Of a stretch of DNA of 64,000 nt, positions 1-10,414 are shown one piece after another. The DNA is from Selaginella moellendorffii (taxonomy: Eukaryota; Streptophyta; Lycopodiopsida; Selaginellales; Selaginellaceae). Each line of letters begins with the position of its first letter. Position 1 is the first letter of the stretch. Both the position numbers and the translations under genes were made by a program. The notes beneath the pieces are model-generated. The model did no database searches. It was not told the DNA's origin and worked only from the letters and a program-made list of their open reading frames with translations. The stretch spans positions 514,182 through 578,181 of the forward strand of contig NW_003314360.1 in assembly GCF_000143415.4 (NCBI RefSeq), read 5' to 3'.

Positions 1-2
1 AA

Positions 3-698
3 CGGATCAACAGAGTCACCCTGGTGGCGGCCATCGATGCCTGCGCCGATGCTGCTGCCATAGCCGACGGACAAGCCATTCACTTCGGTTACGCTGCACA
101 CGACCACTACTGCTGGCCTGACACCAAACGTGACGCTCGAGTAGAGAATTCGCTGCTGAGTATGTATGGACGATGCGGGAGCTTGGCACAGGCCACGGCT
201 CTGTTCGTCGAGATGCGCGAGAGAAGAGACTTGGTGTCGTGGAACACCATGATCACAGCATACGCGCAGCGGCAGAGCCGATCAAACACCTCTGCTGCGC
301 TTGAGGTGTTCCAGCGGATGAACCAACAAGGTGTCCTTCCCAACGACATCACTTTCACTGCGCTGCTGTGTGCTTGCAGCCGCTCCGGATGGCTTGACGC
401 TGCCTGGAGCTTGTTCCGCACTATGATCGCCGACTTCGGCCTCGAAGCTTCCACGCGTCACATCGTTTGCATGGTCGATCTGCTCGGACGAGCGGGAAGG
501 CTAGATGATGCGGAGAGAGCGATCCGCGGAGCGTCACTGGCCGAGCTCGGTGTTGCTTGGAGAACGCTTCTCGCTGCCTCGGAGGTGCACGGTAACGCAA
601 ACACTGGAGCACGGGCTGCAAAGCTCGCAGCCTCGTCGGCTTGTTCTTCCCGTTCTCAGGCCTACGTACTGCTATCCAACTTACTGACCACGTCCTAA
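3..698 (+). CDS. PPR (PLS-class) protein, C-terminal part, cut by window edge
   Basis: The reading frame is open from the first bases of the window, so the true start lies upstream and only about 231 residues are visible. The protein has pentatricopeptide repeats of the plant PLS type: a repeat with DLVSWNTMITAYAQ, then one with DITFTALLCACSRSG, then the usual post-repeat segment with CMVDLLGRAGRLDDAE. The E-type region that follows (WRTLLAASEVHGN) is short, and the protein stops at LLTTS with no DYW deaminase domain. Such proteins bind organellar RNA in a sequence-specific way, usually in mitochondria or chloroplasts. Without a DYW domain it would need a partner for C-to-U editing, or it acts in another RNA step. 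The family call is firm. The RNA target and the organelle cannot be read here. Confidence 0.9.
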   Translation, partial: RINRVTLVAAIDACADAAAIADGQAIHFGYAAHDHYCWPDTKRDARVENSLLSMYGRCGSLAQATALFVEMRERRDLVSWNTMITAYAQRQSRSNTSAALEVFQRMNQQGVLPNDITFTALLCACSRSGWLDAAWSLFRTMIADFGLEASTRHIVCMVDLLGRAGRLDDAERAIRGASLAELGVAWRTLLAASEVHGNANTGARAAKLAASSACSSRSQAYVLLSNLLTTS

Positions 699-791
699 GC
701 TCGTCGAACGACTGAATTTATACATACCGAAACGTATATAGATACAAGTGTTGCCGCCGCCGCCGCCGCTGCTGCTCGATGCTCGATCGAA

Positions 792-1786
792 TCAAGTCAA
801 GCACGCGGCAACAAGCGTGCCCCTGAGAACCAAGTAGTATCTCACCCACGTAAATCGCTCCATGTAGTACGAAGGCGTGGGAGTTTGTGCTGCTCCCACC
901 ACCAAGTCGAGCACTCCAGGGGCCTTAAACTTTGTAGGAGTGTTCGTGGCGAGGTTGTCCACCTTGTGCTCGTAGATGAGACCGTCCGAATCCAGCTTGT
1001 ACTCGGAGGTGCCGTCGAATTGACCACGAGCTTCCCACGGCACCCTTGGAATCCCATACACTGTCCATCTCACCATGATCACCTTGTCCCGTGGCTGCCA
1101 GATGCGCTGGATCTCTATCCATATCGCCTTGAAGAAAATGCGGCCATAGAACCTGAGCCCCCAGAACATGAGCTTGTAGTTTGCAATGCCACTGAAAGTG
1201 ATGAGCGGATCCCGGAATGTGATGTCGTCCCTGGAAATAGCCCGAGTAAGAAATCGATCGTTCTTGCCCACTCCAAGCAAAGGTTTTCTTTCTTGCTCAC
1301 TTACCTGTAGATGTCGAAAGTCGGTGGCTTGTAGAACATCCCGGGGAGCTCGTCTCTCAAGCTCCGGATCGCATAGCCTACGTTGACGTGATAATCGTCT
1401 CCCTGCTTCTGCTGCTGCCGCCGCTTCTTCTCTTTTTGCTCTGGAGGAGGCACCTCCACGGCATAGCTCAGCAAGCTTCTCTTGTGGCTATCCAAGTCGT
1501 CCTCGTCGAGAATTGGGATGGTGCCACCCGGCACAAGAGGCCATCCCACGGGCGGCCGCCATTCCCCATTCTTGCTCCTGCCCTGCCTCTCTTCCACTAC
1601 ATTGCTGCATTCTATCCTGGATTCTCTGATTCTAGCGTCCAATGAGTACCTTCTCGACGCTGCCGCTCTGCTGCTGCCGCTGCTACTGCTGCTGGAGACG
1701 CAGTCGTGAGCGCCATCGCTGGACGCGGCGCTGCGCTGATGCGGCGATGCCGCCGCCACAAAGCTGTGCAAGAAAATGCACGCCAT
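792..1786 (-). CDS. DUF2358 family protein, probably chloroplast-targeted
   Basis: Two exons: 1786-1305 and 1230-792, with a 74 nt intron (1231-1304; CAG|GTAAGT to TTCCAG|G). Together they encode 306 residues. The first 90 or so residues are rich in Ser, Ala and Arg and look like a plastid transit peptide. The conserved part starts near residue 125 (GYAIRSLRDELP) and runs through FDIYRDDITFRDP, FSGIANYKLMFW and WTVYGIPRVPWEARG, which is the pattern of the plant and cyanobacterial DUF2358 family (SnoaL-like fold expected). The exon junction falls inside the DIYRDD motif and restores it exactly, which supports the splice model. The biochemical role of the family is not established. A basic run, KEKKRRQQQKQ, sits just before the domain. 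Confidence 0.85.
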
Positions 1787-3108
1787 TGTGCTAGCCCTAA
1801 TCCACCCCGAGCATATTCGTTCCCGGATGTCCCGGAAGAGCCCTAATCTGTGATGGAGGGGAATGGAGGCGATATTTCACGCACTCCCAGTGTTTTGAGC
1901 AGCCAAATAGAAGAAGGGTCTTGTTTGTGCATAGATGAGTGAATCCAGGTACTGTTTGTTCACTGCTTCCTGGGTCTTTTAATTTTGTAGTAGCTCCTTT
2001 TTTAAAAGGTAATGCATGGCTTATTTCCTTTGTTTGCTTCTCATCTCATATGAATACTTGTATCATCCTTCACGTCCTTATTTGTGATGGAGTGGCCTCT
2101 ATGCTTCTCAAGGAAGAAGTTGATGCACTTGAAAACGGATTCTTCGTCTTCAAACGAGATGCTTTATGGATTGAGCATTCATTCCTGAAGCTGGTGAGCT
2201 TGCAAGAGCCTTGATATATCAGCCGTGTTGATGTTGTCTCAGAGTCAAGGAGCCTCCGCAAAGGAAGGCATGTACACTGCTTGATAATGCTGATCCAGCC
2301 TAATTCTTTGCTTCTTTCAGACACATGCAAGAGGAGCACACGCCAATCATCGGAACCAGATGATTGATATTGAGCTGCATAGGGCGGATTATGATTTACT
2401 TCGAGTCGATGGCCGCGGCTTCAAAAAGTGAGTGGAGGAACGGAAGCTTCCGACGTTCTCGAAGAGGCATGGGTTTGAGAAGCCGAATGATGAGCGAGCC
2501 TCGCAGCTAATGGATGAATGTGCCAAAACAGGACTAATGGGATCAGGGATGAGTACAGTTTCATCATTCGCAAGAATTCATGTCAACAAGCAGTGTAAAC
2601 GCTTGGGCTTATAGACATATGGGACCTTACATACTTTGGCTTGCAGATCTAAGATCGTTTCATTACTCACAGGAACATATGTATTGCGTTGGTGCAAGTT
2701 CTTCCCCAAGAAAAAGTTCAGCACCTGTCTTTGATGCAAGAGCAGTCTGCTACCCAACAGATTCAATACTTCGAGACTAACTGGCATGGCGTCAACTGGA
2801 CTGCAAACCCTTATGCGAACTTCATCAACTACTGTTCTTTGGTTCAAGTCACATCAAACATGCTTCTGGATGCTCGCGGGAGCTGGGACTGGATTCAAGT
2901 ACGGCCCACAGCAAACTGAAGGTAGTGAAGATTCATCTCATGATACTACTGCAGAATGACCATCTTGAATGATTTCGCAGGGAACGAGGTCGAGCCACAA
3001 GCAGGAGCTCTTACAGTGAACTTCCTGCAAAATACCGCAAAGGACTTGGATTAGCTTATGCCTGTCAAATTGAGAGTCCCTACACTGTGCTCTTTAAATC
3101 GTGCCCTG
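1787..3108. other. Unresolved stretch with possible plus-strand exons
   Basis: No gene can be defined here with confidence. One segment, about 2322-2429 (+), is bounded by a good acceptor (TTTCTTTCAG) and a donor (AA|GTGAGT) and reads as a plausible exon, with MIDIELHRADYDLLRVDG inside it. A second open segment, about 2689-2919 (+), reads LPQEKVQHLSLMQEQS and continues without a stop. The segments could not be joined into a single frame, and neither is a family I recognise. The stretch may be a decayed gene, a gene with unusual splicing, or the 3' region of something else. Its 3' end holds the downstream flank of the minus-strand PPR gene. Confidence 0.3.
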
Positions 3109-5546
3109 CTACCAGTAGTCTCTGCACGAGCACAGGCCATCTTCAAAGAGATGAGCCCTGCTCCCATCTCTCACACTGATCTTGCGCTGGAACAGCATGG
3201 ACACGTACTTGATCACGGCATGGCAGTCAGCACACATCCGGTGCTTGCTACAAATGCGCATCATCGCGTCCCGAGGTAGTTTGATCACACCAAACGCCAC
3301 AGCCAGCCTCTCGCTGTGGTGTCTCTCGGCTTCCACCTTCCCTCTGATCAATCCCTCGCTGCTAGCCTTGAAAATGTAGCCAACGCTCGTCATCCTCAAC
3401 CGCATTCGCTCCAGGAACCTCTCGAGCTTGCGAGACATGGTGTGGTTCTTCCTCGAATGGCCTTCGAGAAACCTGTAAACTTTGCCGTGGATCTCGATGA
3501 AGCTCGACTGCCGCTGCTTGTACCGCCTCATCTTGGCGATCATCTCCTCGGCCTTGGCACGCATCCCATCCTCCACGTACATGTTTGCAAGGATCTCGTA
3601 GGGGAGGTGGTCCTTGCTATCCAGCTTGAGCATCTCCCTCGCCGCTCTCCTTGCTCGCGGGAGATCCTTGTGAACTTCGCTAGCCGTCAGCAAGCTCAGC
3701 CAGTCGAGCCGCCCTGGATGAAACGGCGAGTGATTGACGAGATCCTCCACCTTGGCGACTCGGCCTTGCCGTCCCAGCAGCTGCATCACCATTCTCAGGT
3801 GCTCCACTCGAGGCCGGATGTTAAAGTCGGTGATCATCGAGTGGTACAAGCTCCGGCACTCTCCGAGCCTCCCTTTGTGGCTTGAGCCCGCGAGGAGCGC
3901 GGTGAAGGTCTCAGCATGAGGTAGCAATCCTTCCAAGTTCAAGCTGTGATACAGCTCCGCAGCTCCAGTGACAAAGCCGTGATCGGCAAATGCCGAGATG
4001 AGCGTCGTGTACCTCGTCGTTGTCTTGTACGCCATCCCCTCAATCTTGTCCCTGGCAACCTCCAAGAGCATGCACTTGCCGTAGAAGTTGGCGAGCGCCA
4101 GCTCCAGAACGTCCTTGACTTGGATTGCCGACTTCGCGAGCTCGAGCACCCGGGATCCATACTCGAGAGCCACGAGACCGGCGCAAGCGTCGATGGCTGC
4201 CACGATCGTAAACTTGTCGGGCGAGGTCCCGTCTTGCACCATCCGCTCGAAGAAGTGGAGGGCCTCGTACGAGTCACCGCGCCTGGCGTAGGCCGTGATG
4301 ATCGAGTTCCAAGTGTAGGCGTTCTTGGCGGGGATCCTCTCGAAGAGCCGGGTGGCCGTCTCCATCCGGTTGCACATCGCGTACATGTGAACCACCGCGG
4401 TCCCGGCACAAACATCCGACTCCAGCCCCGCCAACAGGACCTGCTGGTGGATCACACTCCCGTAGAGCAGCTCCGCCGAGTTTGCGCAAGCGTCGAGAGC
4501 AGCCACCAAGCTCGCTCGATCCTGGACGCCGCCCTCGAGCTGCATCATCCGGTGGAGCACCACTCCTTCCACCGGAGCTCCACTTCGAGTGAGCGCGACG
4601 ATGAGCTGCGTCCAAGTCACGCTGCTCTTGCAGGCCATGGCGTGGAAGACTCTGGCGGCCGCGTCGAGCTGGTCGAAGGCGTAGTACATGGCGATGAGAG
4701 CGTTCCCCAGGATGGTATCGCGGGTGGCGTAGCCCCGAGACGCGGCCAGCTCGTGGAGAAGCCGCCCGGCTTTGACACTCCTCTTCTGGAGGCTGAGAGC
4801 CGCGACGCTGGCACAGGCATTCACCGCGTGAGTGAAGGTGACGGCGTTTGGTTCTTGGCCCTGGAGCAGCATCCTCCGGAAGAGTCGAAGAGTCTCGAGT
4901 CCAAACTCCACTCTTTGGAAGCCGTGAGGGAGGAGCTTGTCCTTGGAGCGCAGCACCAGAGCTCCCAGCATGAAGTTCCAGGCGATCACGTCCTTCCTCT
5001 CCATTCTCTCAAACACGGCATAGGCCTGCTCGGTGTCCCTGCATTTGCCATACATGTCGATCAGCTGCGTAGCGATTAGAACGTGAGAATCCACACCTGG
5101 TTCTGAGAGTTCTTGCTGGTGGAGCTGGCTTCCTCCCTCCAGATCTCCCTTGCTTGCGCAGTCTCTCAAGGTGGACATTCGATGCTGGTATTGCTCCAGA
5201 GTCATGTTGAGTTGCTTGAGATCATCCTTGCCTGGTCGTCGGGAAGTGCTGCTGGGTTTTGCAACTTTGGAGATCTCCTTCTTCTCCTGGCTGGGCTTTG
5301 CAACTTTGGAGATCTCCTTCTTCTCCAGCTCCTTTCTTTTGTTTGCTTTCGAATCAGGTGCTTTCTTCCTGGCTTGTTCTTCCGCAGCATTCCTTCGTTT
5401 CATCTTCTTTCCTTTGGGCACCACAGGAGCGGCGGGCAAAGTGGACAGGGATCCAAACAAGCGCACGACGATCCTGGAAAGATTGTTGGAGTGAAACAAT
5501 GTGAATCGCTAGCGAGCGCGAGCACTTACCTGTGATGCCTGGTCAT
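3109..5546 (-). CDS. PPR protein with C-terminal DYW cytidine-deaminase-type domain
   Basis: A long frame of about 790 residues that ends in CSCRDYW, the signature end of DYW-class PPR proteins. About ten PLS repeats (for example DVIAWNFMLGALV and NAYTWNSIITAYARRG) are followed by E and E+ segments (WLSLLTASEVHKD) and a DYW domain with HSERLAVAFG and RMCADCHAVIKYVS, which hold the zinc-binding His and Cys residues of the deaminase fold. Two starts are possible. The frame is open from 5499, but a consensus intron (5529-5474, CAG|GTAAGT to TTCCAG) joins a short first exon at 5546-5530 and gives an Arg-rich start, MTRHHRIVVRLFGS, typical of a mitochondrial presequence. I prefer that start. The expected role is C-to-U editing of organellar transcripts, of which lycophytes have very many. 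Confidence 0.9.
5259..5336. repeat. 39 bp tandem duplication inside the DYW-PPR gene
   Basis: A 39 bp unit occurs twice in tandem (GCAAC... at 5261 and again at 5300). In the protein it repeats the Lys-rich unit KKEISKVAKPS in the linker between the targeting region and the first PPR. It is an in-frame change, outside any known functional domain. Confidence 0.85.
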
Positions 5547-5600
5547 GCTCAAACAAAGTCCTCACGGAAGAACCCTAATCCTATTCTCTTCTTGTTTACA
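5547..5600. promoter_or_regulatory. Very short shared 5' region of two divergent genes
   Basis: Only 54 bp separate the preferred start of the DYW-PPR gene (-) from the start of the Rab geranylgeranyltransferase alpha gene (+). With the alternative PPR start at 5499 the gap is 101 bp. Both transcription starts must therefore lie in this tract or inside the neighbour's transcribed region. No clear TATA box is visible. Confidence 0.5.
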
Positions 5601-6641
5601 ATGCATGGACGACCGAGGACGCGGGCCACTGCGGCAGCTGACAAGGAAAGCGAAGCCAAGGCCGAGCGCTTCGAATTGCTTCTCTCTGCGGTACTGAGGA
5701 ATCACCAGCAGCGATGGTAAGATCGGTGAGCCTGGATCGATCGATTGATTTACTCTAGCTTGTTTCTTTCCAGTTACACCAAAGAGGCTCTAGAAGAGAA
5801 CGCCCGGCTGGTGGAGCTCAATCCAGAGGTTTACACTGCTTGGAACTTCCGGAAGCTCGCCCTCAAGAGTCTCTTGGATGCCGAACCCGACGAGGATTCT
5901 CGCAAGGATCTCGTCAAACAAGAGCTCAAAGTGGTATGAAATGAAATCTTTCGTTCCTCCTCTTCGTATGTCTCACGAGAGCCGAGCTTTCTTTTGTAGA
6001 CCGAGAACGCGTTGCGAGCACACATAAAGTCGTATTCTGCGTGGCACCACAGGAAATGGGTGATTGCTCTCGGTCTTTCATCTCTGGACGACGAATTGGA
6101 TCTGCTAGCGCAGCTCTTCAAAGTAGACGCTCGCAACTTCAATGCCTGGAGCTACCGCAGGTTAAAGTGACAACGTTGTCTTTGTCTTGTCTCTCACTCG
6201 CGATCTCTCTCTCTTTTTTCTTCCAACAGGTACATCGTGGGTCTCATGGGCGTTCCCGTGCAACAAGAGCTCGACTACACCATGACCCTACTCAACAAAA
6301 ACTTTAGCAACTATTCCGCTTGGCACAATCGCAGGTTGGTTTTCTCGCTACAAGCAGAGCGCTGATATTCTATGGTTTGCAGTGCGTTGCTGCTGGAGCT
6401 CTTCAAGGAGATAAAAGACGAGCAGGGCAAGGAGTCGATTCTCTCGGAGGAATTTGAGCTTGTGAAACAGGCCTTATACACAGATCCGTGTGATCAGAGT
6501 GGCTGGTTCTACCATAGCTGGCTCCTGGGCCACTCTTCCAAACAAGATAGGCTCGGGACAGAGATCGATATGTGCAGGGACCTGCTAGAAACCGAGGAAG
6601 ACGCAAGGTAACTCCAAGCTAGATCTTTGCTCCTTTGAAGT

Positions 6642-6679
<38 letters not shown>

Positions 6680-6945
6680 GGGTGCAGTGACTGGGCCAGG
6701 AACACCCTCGGAGAAGAAAGGTGAGTTCTAACCTTCCGCGTTCGCGTGTTCTAAGCTTGTGCTGCAACAGTAAGTTTCCTCGGTTGACACTCGCACGGCT
6801 GCTAAGCTCGGCCCCTGGAGTTGACAAAGCCGAAGTGGTCTCGCTCTACGACCGACTGGTGCGAACGGACCCTCCACACGCAGCGTATTACAAAGACATG
6901 TTGCAAAAGAGTCGAACAACAGAGGAAGAAGCTCGTGTCCTGTGA
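5601..6945 (+). CDS. RGTA: Rab geranylgeranyltransferase alpha subunit (short, no LRR)
   Basis: Seven exons: 5601-5716, 5774-5933, 6000-6160, 6230-6334, 6383-6607, 6688-6720, 6771-6945. They encode 324 residues. Five PPTA repeats are visible, each with the W-x-x-R/H core: TAWNFRKLAL, SAWHHRKWVI, NAWSYRRYIV, SAWHNRRSAL and SGWFYHSWLL. The alpha subunit pairs with RGTB and, with the Rab escort protein, attaches geranylgeranyl groups to Rab GTPases in the cytosol. The start MHGRPR is the conserved family start; an in-frame ATG at 5535 exists but would overlap the divergent neighbour. Plant and animal homologues usually continue into leucine-rich repeats after the segment seen here at the end (VVSLYDRLVRTDPPHAAYYKDML). 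This one stops 15 residues later, at a length close to yeast Bet4. Exon 6 is only 33 nt. Confidence 0.9.
6645..6676. repeat. (CT)16 microsatellite in an intron
   Basis: Sixteen CT units lie in the fifth intron of the RGTA gene, just before the acceptor at 6687, where they also serve as the polypyrimidine tract. Length variation here would be a natural marker. Confidence 0.95.
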
Positions 6946-7033
6946 TACAACTTCCGAAGAATGTGAGTTACAAAATGGTATCTTTAGTGATCTGTGTTGT
7001 CAGAGCCCTCGGTCGAAGAAGTAACCGGAAGAG

Positions 7034-8830
7034 TTACTTGGGGAGGTTCTCGGAGAGCTGTGTCATGAAGGCACCGACGGATGCTGCGTCTGTCTGGATC
7101 CACGCGGCGTCGAAACCATCCTGCTGGAAATCTACACCCAAGTTGGCTGCCACCGTCTTGAACACGGAGCCAAACCGGTTCCCCATCTGAGCTCCCAGCC
7201 GGAGCCTGTGTGAGACGCCAACCACGAGTGCCTTGTCCGATTGAGGACAGCGAATGGCGCAGACGAGCGGCTTGCTCCGAGCACCTTGCTCCCGGAGAGC
7301 GTCCATGACGAAGTAGCAGAGCTTGGTGAGAGCCATGGGACGAGCAAGAAGCTCCACGTCGTGACCATCCTCGAGCTTGAACCACCTGAACATCTTGGTG
7401 TTCTTTACGAATCCCTGCTTTGTCACCGCTAAGCTTCCCTGCCTCAGTATCGCGCGCTGGACCTTGATGGCTAGTTCCATTCCCTGCTGGAGCTCATGCC
7501 ACTTCTTTGGCGCCAGTGCCGAATAGGCCCGCATGAACTGGCCGCCGTGGTCATCGCAGCTTGCCTCGAGCAGTGCTGTGAGCCCGTAGACAACATCTGC
7601 CGCAGATACTTCGGAGCTGTATCCGTGGAGCTTCTGGAAACTACGGTAGTACAGGTCGGTCAGGCCAAACTGCGGTGACGACCTCTGGAATTCCTCCTTC
7701 ATTCTGCGTCGAGTCTCTCCGCTCATATACTCGTACTTCTGCTGGCCTTCCACCAGCGCAATCCCCATGGTGGCCAGCAGCAACTTGAGCCTCTTGAGCC
7801 CCCCGTCACTCCAGGTCTTGAGCTTGGTGGCCACGTACGAGGAACACAGCATGGAATCATACAGCGTCCACTCTCTCAGCAGCATCAACCGTGGCTCCTC
7901 GTCGTTCGTAATGCGAGACCTGTCTGGCGCCTTAACCACGGTCCCGTCTTTCATGGTCACCTTTGTTACCATCTCCGAGTTGCCGGAGGTCTTGACGTAA
8001 GTGTCCAGCTCCATGACCCCCGACTGGTATCTCTCCATGGTGAGCCTTTCGTGAACAAACTGGTCCGTGAGGGAGACGCATGCCAGCCACAGAAGCTCGT
8101 GGGTGTTGATGTGCAAGGCGTGAGAGATATCATACACTTGACGCCCAGCAGCTCTCCCGTGAAACGTCCCTGTTGAGTAGTAGTCTTTCTTCCGTCTCCG
8201 CATATCTCTCCTCAAGTTGTCCGCGTGATCAGAAGAGTCGTCCCTGCCCCTGCCCCTGCCCCTTTTCCTCATGTTATCGTGCTTGTCACCACCACCACCA
8301 CCATCGAGTTCCTCTTCATCGTCGGATTCTTCCTCGTCTTCGTCTTCTTCACCATCGCTGGCAGCAGTCATAAATGAGAAATCCGCGAGGGAGCCAACAT
8401 CAAAGTCGTAGACAATGTCCCTCTCCATCTCCTCCTCGCGGGTATAGAGCACGGTTACCTGCTGGTTGTGATCACTCCAATTGTTGAGGTGGATGGGCCT
8501 GTGACTGTCCACCACAAACACAAGAACCCTAGGCCCCAGCTTGAGCTGCCGCCGGAGATCTTGGGTGCCTCCCCAGTTGATGAGCAGCACCACCACCGGC
8601 TCCTCCGCCTGGATGGCCGCGGCACGGCTGCCCACATCGGCCATTCTCGACACTGGGAACACCGAGTGGCGCACATTGTCCGCGTTGAGGATGGAGCGAA
8701 AGATCTTGAGCGCGCACACCGAATCGGCGTCCACCGTCGAGGGGAGGATGTGGAGAGGGCAAGAGGAGGCGGCAGAGGCGGCGGATTTGAGGCGCCGGTA
8801 GAAGTGAGCTCCGCTGCTCTCTCGCACCAT
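7034..8830 (-). CDS. CDC45: CDC45 replication-initiation protein
   Basis: A single-exon gene of 598 residues, close to the usual plant length. CDC45 joins MCM2-7 and GINS to form the CMG helicase that unwinds DNA at replication forks. The N-terminal DHH-like (RecJ-related) part is visible in VDADSVCALKIFRSIL and VVLLINWGGTQDLR. It is followed by VVDSHRPIHLNNW, and then by the long acidic loop of CDC45 (about residues 155-185, nearly all D, E and S). The C-terminal half contains HALHINTHELLWLACVSLTDQ and ends with the conserved TDAASVGAFMTQLSENL. The loop carries a run of glycines (GGGGGDKHD) and a basic stretch, RKRGRGRGRD. It is divergent from the p28 gene. The absence of introns contrasts with most neighbours and could reflect an old retrocopy, which is inference. 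Confidence 0.95.
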   Translation of the reverse strand: MVRESSGAHFYRRLKSAASAASSCPLHILPSTVDADSVCALKIFRSILNADNVRHSVFPVSRMADVGSRAAAIQAEEPVVVLLINWGGTQDLRRQLKLGPRVLVFVVDSHRPIHLNNWSDHNQQVTVLYTREEEMERDIVYDFDVGSLADFSFMTAASDGEEDEDEEESDDEEELDGGGGGDKHDNMRKRGRGRGRDDSSDHADNLRRDMRRRKKDYYSTGTFHGRAAGRQVYDISHALHINTHELLWLACVSLTDQFVHERLTMERYQSGVMELDTYVKTSGNSEMVTKVTMKDGTVVKAPDRSRITNDEEPRLMLLREWTLYDSMLCSSYVATKLKTWSDGGLKRLKLLLATMGIALVEGQQKYEYMSGETRRRMKEEFQRSSPQFGLTDLYYRSFQKLHGYSSEVSAADVVYGLTALLEASCDDHGGQFMRAYSALAPKKWHELQQGMELAIKVQRAILRQGSLAVTKQGFVKNTKMFRWFKLEDGHDVELLARPMALTKLCYFVMDALREQGARSKPLVCAIRCPQSDKALVVGVSHRLRLGAQMGNRFGSVFKTVAANLGVDFQQDGFDAAWIQTDAASVGAFMTQLSENLPK

Positions 8831-9090
8831 TCTCCGGCCACCTCTGTGCTATCTAGCCATGACCGTGGCCGCCAAGATCTGGAGCTCACCTCTCTTCTTG
8901 TCGATCATGGGATGGGATGGATCTCGCCCGCCCCGGGATCTCTCCCCAAAAGCCCTAGAATAAGAAATGCCCGGGAAAATGGGCGGGCTGTTCAAATTGA
9001 GTGACACGAGCGCCACGCTGGCAATGACATTGAAATTTTTAAAAAGCTAACGGTATGCCATTTTCACAGGAACCCTAGTTTGGCGCGGCC
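8831..9090. promoter_or_regulatory. Divergent promoter region, CDC45 / dynein p28
   Basis: The 260 bp between the two start codons must hold both 5' UTRs and both core promoters. CDC45 is an S-phase gene and p28 is a gene of ciliated cells, so shared control is not obvious. No TATA box is clear on either strand. Confidence 0.4.
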
Positions 9091-10255
9091 ATGGCGAGCT
9101 CGGATATGTGGCCGTCCCTGCTCAAGTATGGGAATGCCAGTGTCATTCTCACCAAGGAAGCTGCAAGCCCCAAGAGAAAGGTATCCTCCCCCTCTCGATA
9201 GGGTTCTTACGTCCTTCCAGGGTTCCAAGCAAGCGCCGGCAGAGCCAAAGCCGCTTGCGACACAGCAAACGGAGGACATTCTTGATGCGATTCTACCCCC
9301 GAGGTTTGTAGCCTTTGGGGCATCCCTATCGCATTGATTGATTGGATATTTCTTTCTTACACACAGGCAATGGGTTGAGGACGGGCAGCAATGGATCCAG
9401 AAGGTGTCCAGTACGCCTGCGACTCGGCTGGACGTTATAAATCTCCAAGTAAGATTTGATGCTCGTGCCGGACTCTAATCTCGAGCTTGCTTTCTTGGCA
9501 GGAAAAACTGGATCAAGAATTGCAACGCCGGCAGGCACGCGAGACTGGCATTTGTCCCATCCGAGAGGAGCTCTATGCTCAGGTTGGTGCTCTTGTTCTT
9601 CTTGTATTCTGCGTTATGAGGTGCGATTTCGCTCGGCGTGACTATTTTGTGTCTCAAGCTTTTTGCAGTGCTTTGACGAGTTGATCCGGCAAGTGACTGT
9701 TAACTGTGCAGAGCGGGGGCTTCTTTTGCTTCGGATCCGCGACGAGCTCAGGATGGTAAGCTCTCATTTTTCTGTTCACTTCTTGAAAACAATCGTCTGT
9801 GATTTGACGGCAGACTATTGCGGCATATCAAACACTCTACGAGAGCAGTGTTGCCTTCGGATTGAGAAAGTCATTGCAGGCTGAATGCGGCAAAGCCGAC
9901 ATGGAGAATCGCATTCAGCAAGTAAGATATCTATCTACGCACTGCAAGACGCTGAGACGCATCCATGCGCTGACTCAAACGTTATCTTTCTATAGCTCGA
10001 AGGAGAGCTCAAAGAACTCGATCGTCAAGTGGCCGAGTGGAAGGTGCGGATGATCAAATTTTCACGTTCATCAGATTTATTTATTTGTTTCGTTTAACTT
10101 TCTTCCAGAACAAGTGTGAGATGACCGAGAAGCAAAACGCCGAGAAGAAAGCTTACGACGATAAGAAGCATGCCGAGGAAGTGGCATACTACACTCGCTC
10201 GAACAAGCAACTCAAGGCCCAGCTTGAGGCCTTCCTTGCTCCGGCCAAGAAATGA
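9091..10255 (+). CDS. Axonemal inner-arm dynein light chain p28 (DNALI1 family)
   Basis: Eight exons: 9091-9180, 9221-9303, 9367-9448, 9502-9582, 9669-9755, 9814-9921, 9996-10043, 10109-10255. They encode 241 residues, near the family length. The family signature is present: TEDILDAILPPRQW, then CPIREELYAQCFDELIRQVT, ERGLLLLRIRDELRMT and YESSVAFGLRKSLQAE, followed by a C-terminal coiled coil (QQLEGELKELDRQVAEWK to the end). p28 is a light chain of single-headed inner-arm dyneins in cilia and flagella. In a plant it can act only in swimming sperm, so expression should be limited to male gametophytes. Seed plants without motile sperm lack it. All introns are 37-86 nt. The call is firm. Confidence 0.93.
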
Positions 10256-10414
10256 AACTCCCACAGCTTCTTCTTCTTCTTCTTCCACCAGTGTTCAGCG
10301 AACTACCTAAAAGTGCTTCTGGAATGAAACACTCAAAAAACAAAAGCGCTGTGTGTGGAGATCGGGGGGTGGGAACTTAGGAAGTCGAAGATGGTGGTGG
10401 TCTGTGCGATCAAG

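Noticed and set aside
3946-5079. Plus-strand frame of 377 residues
   Set aside because: Antisense shadow of the DYW-PPR gene; rich in His, Val and Arg from reversed repeat codons.
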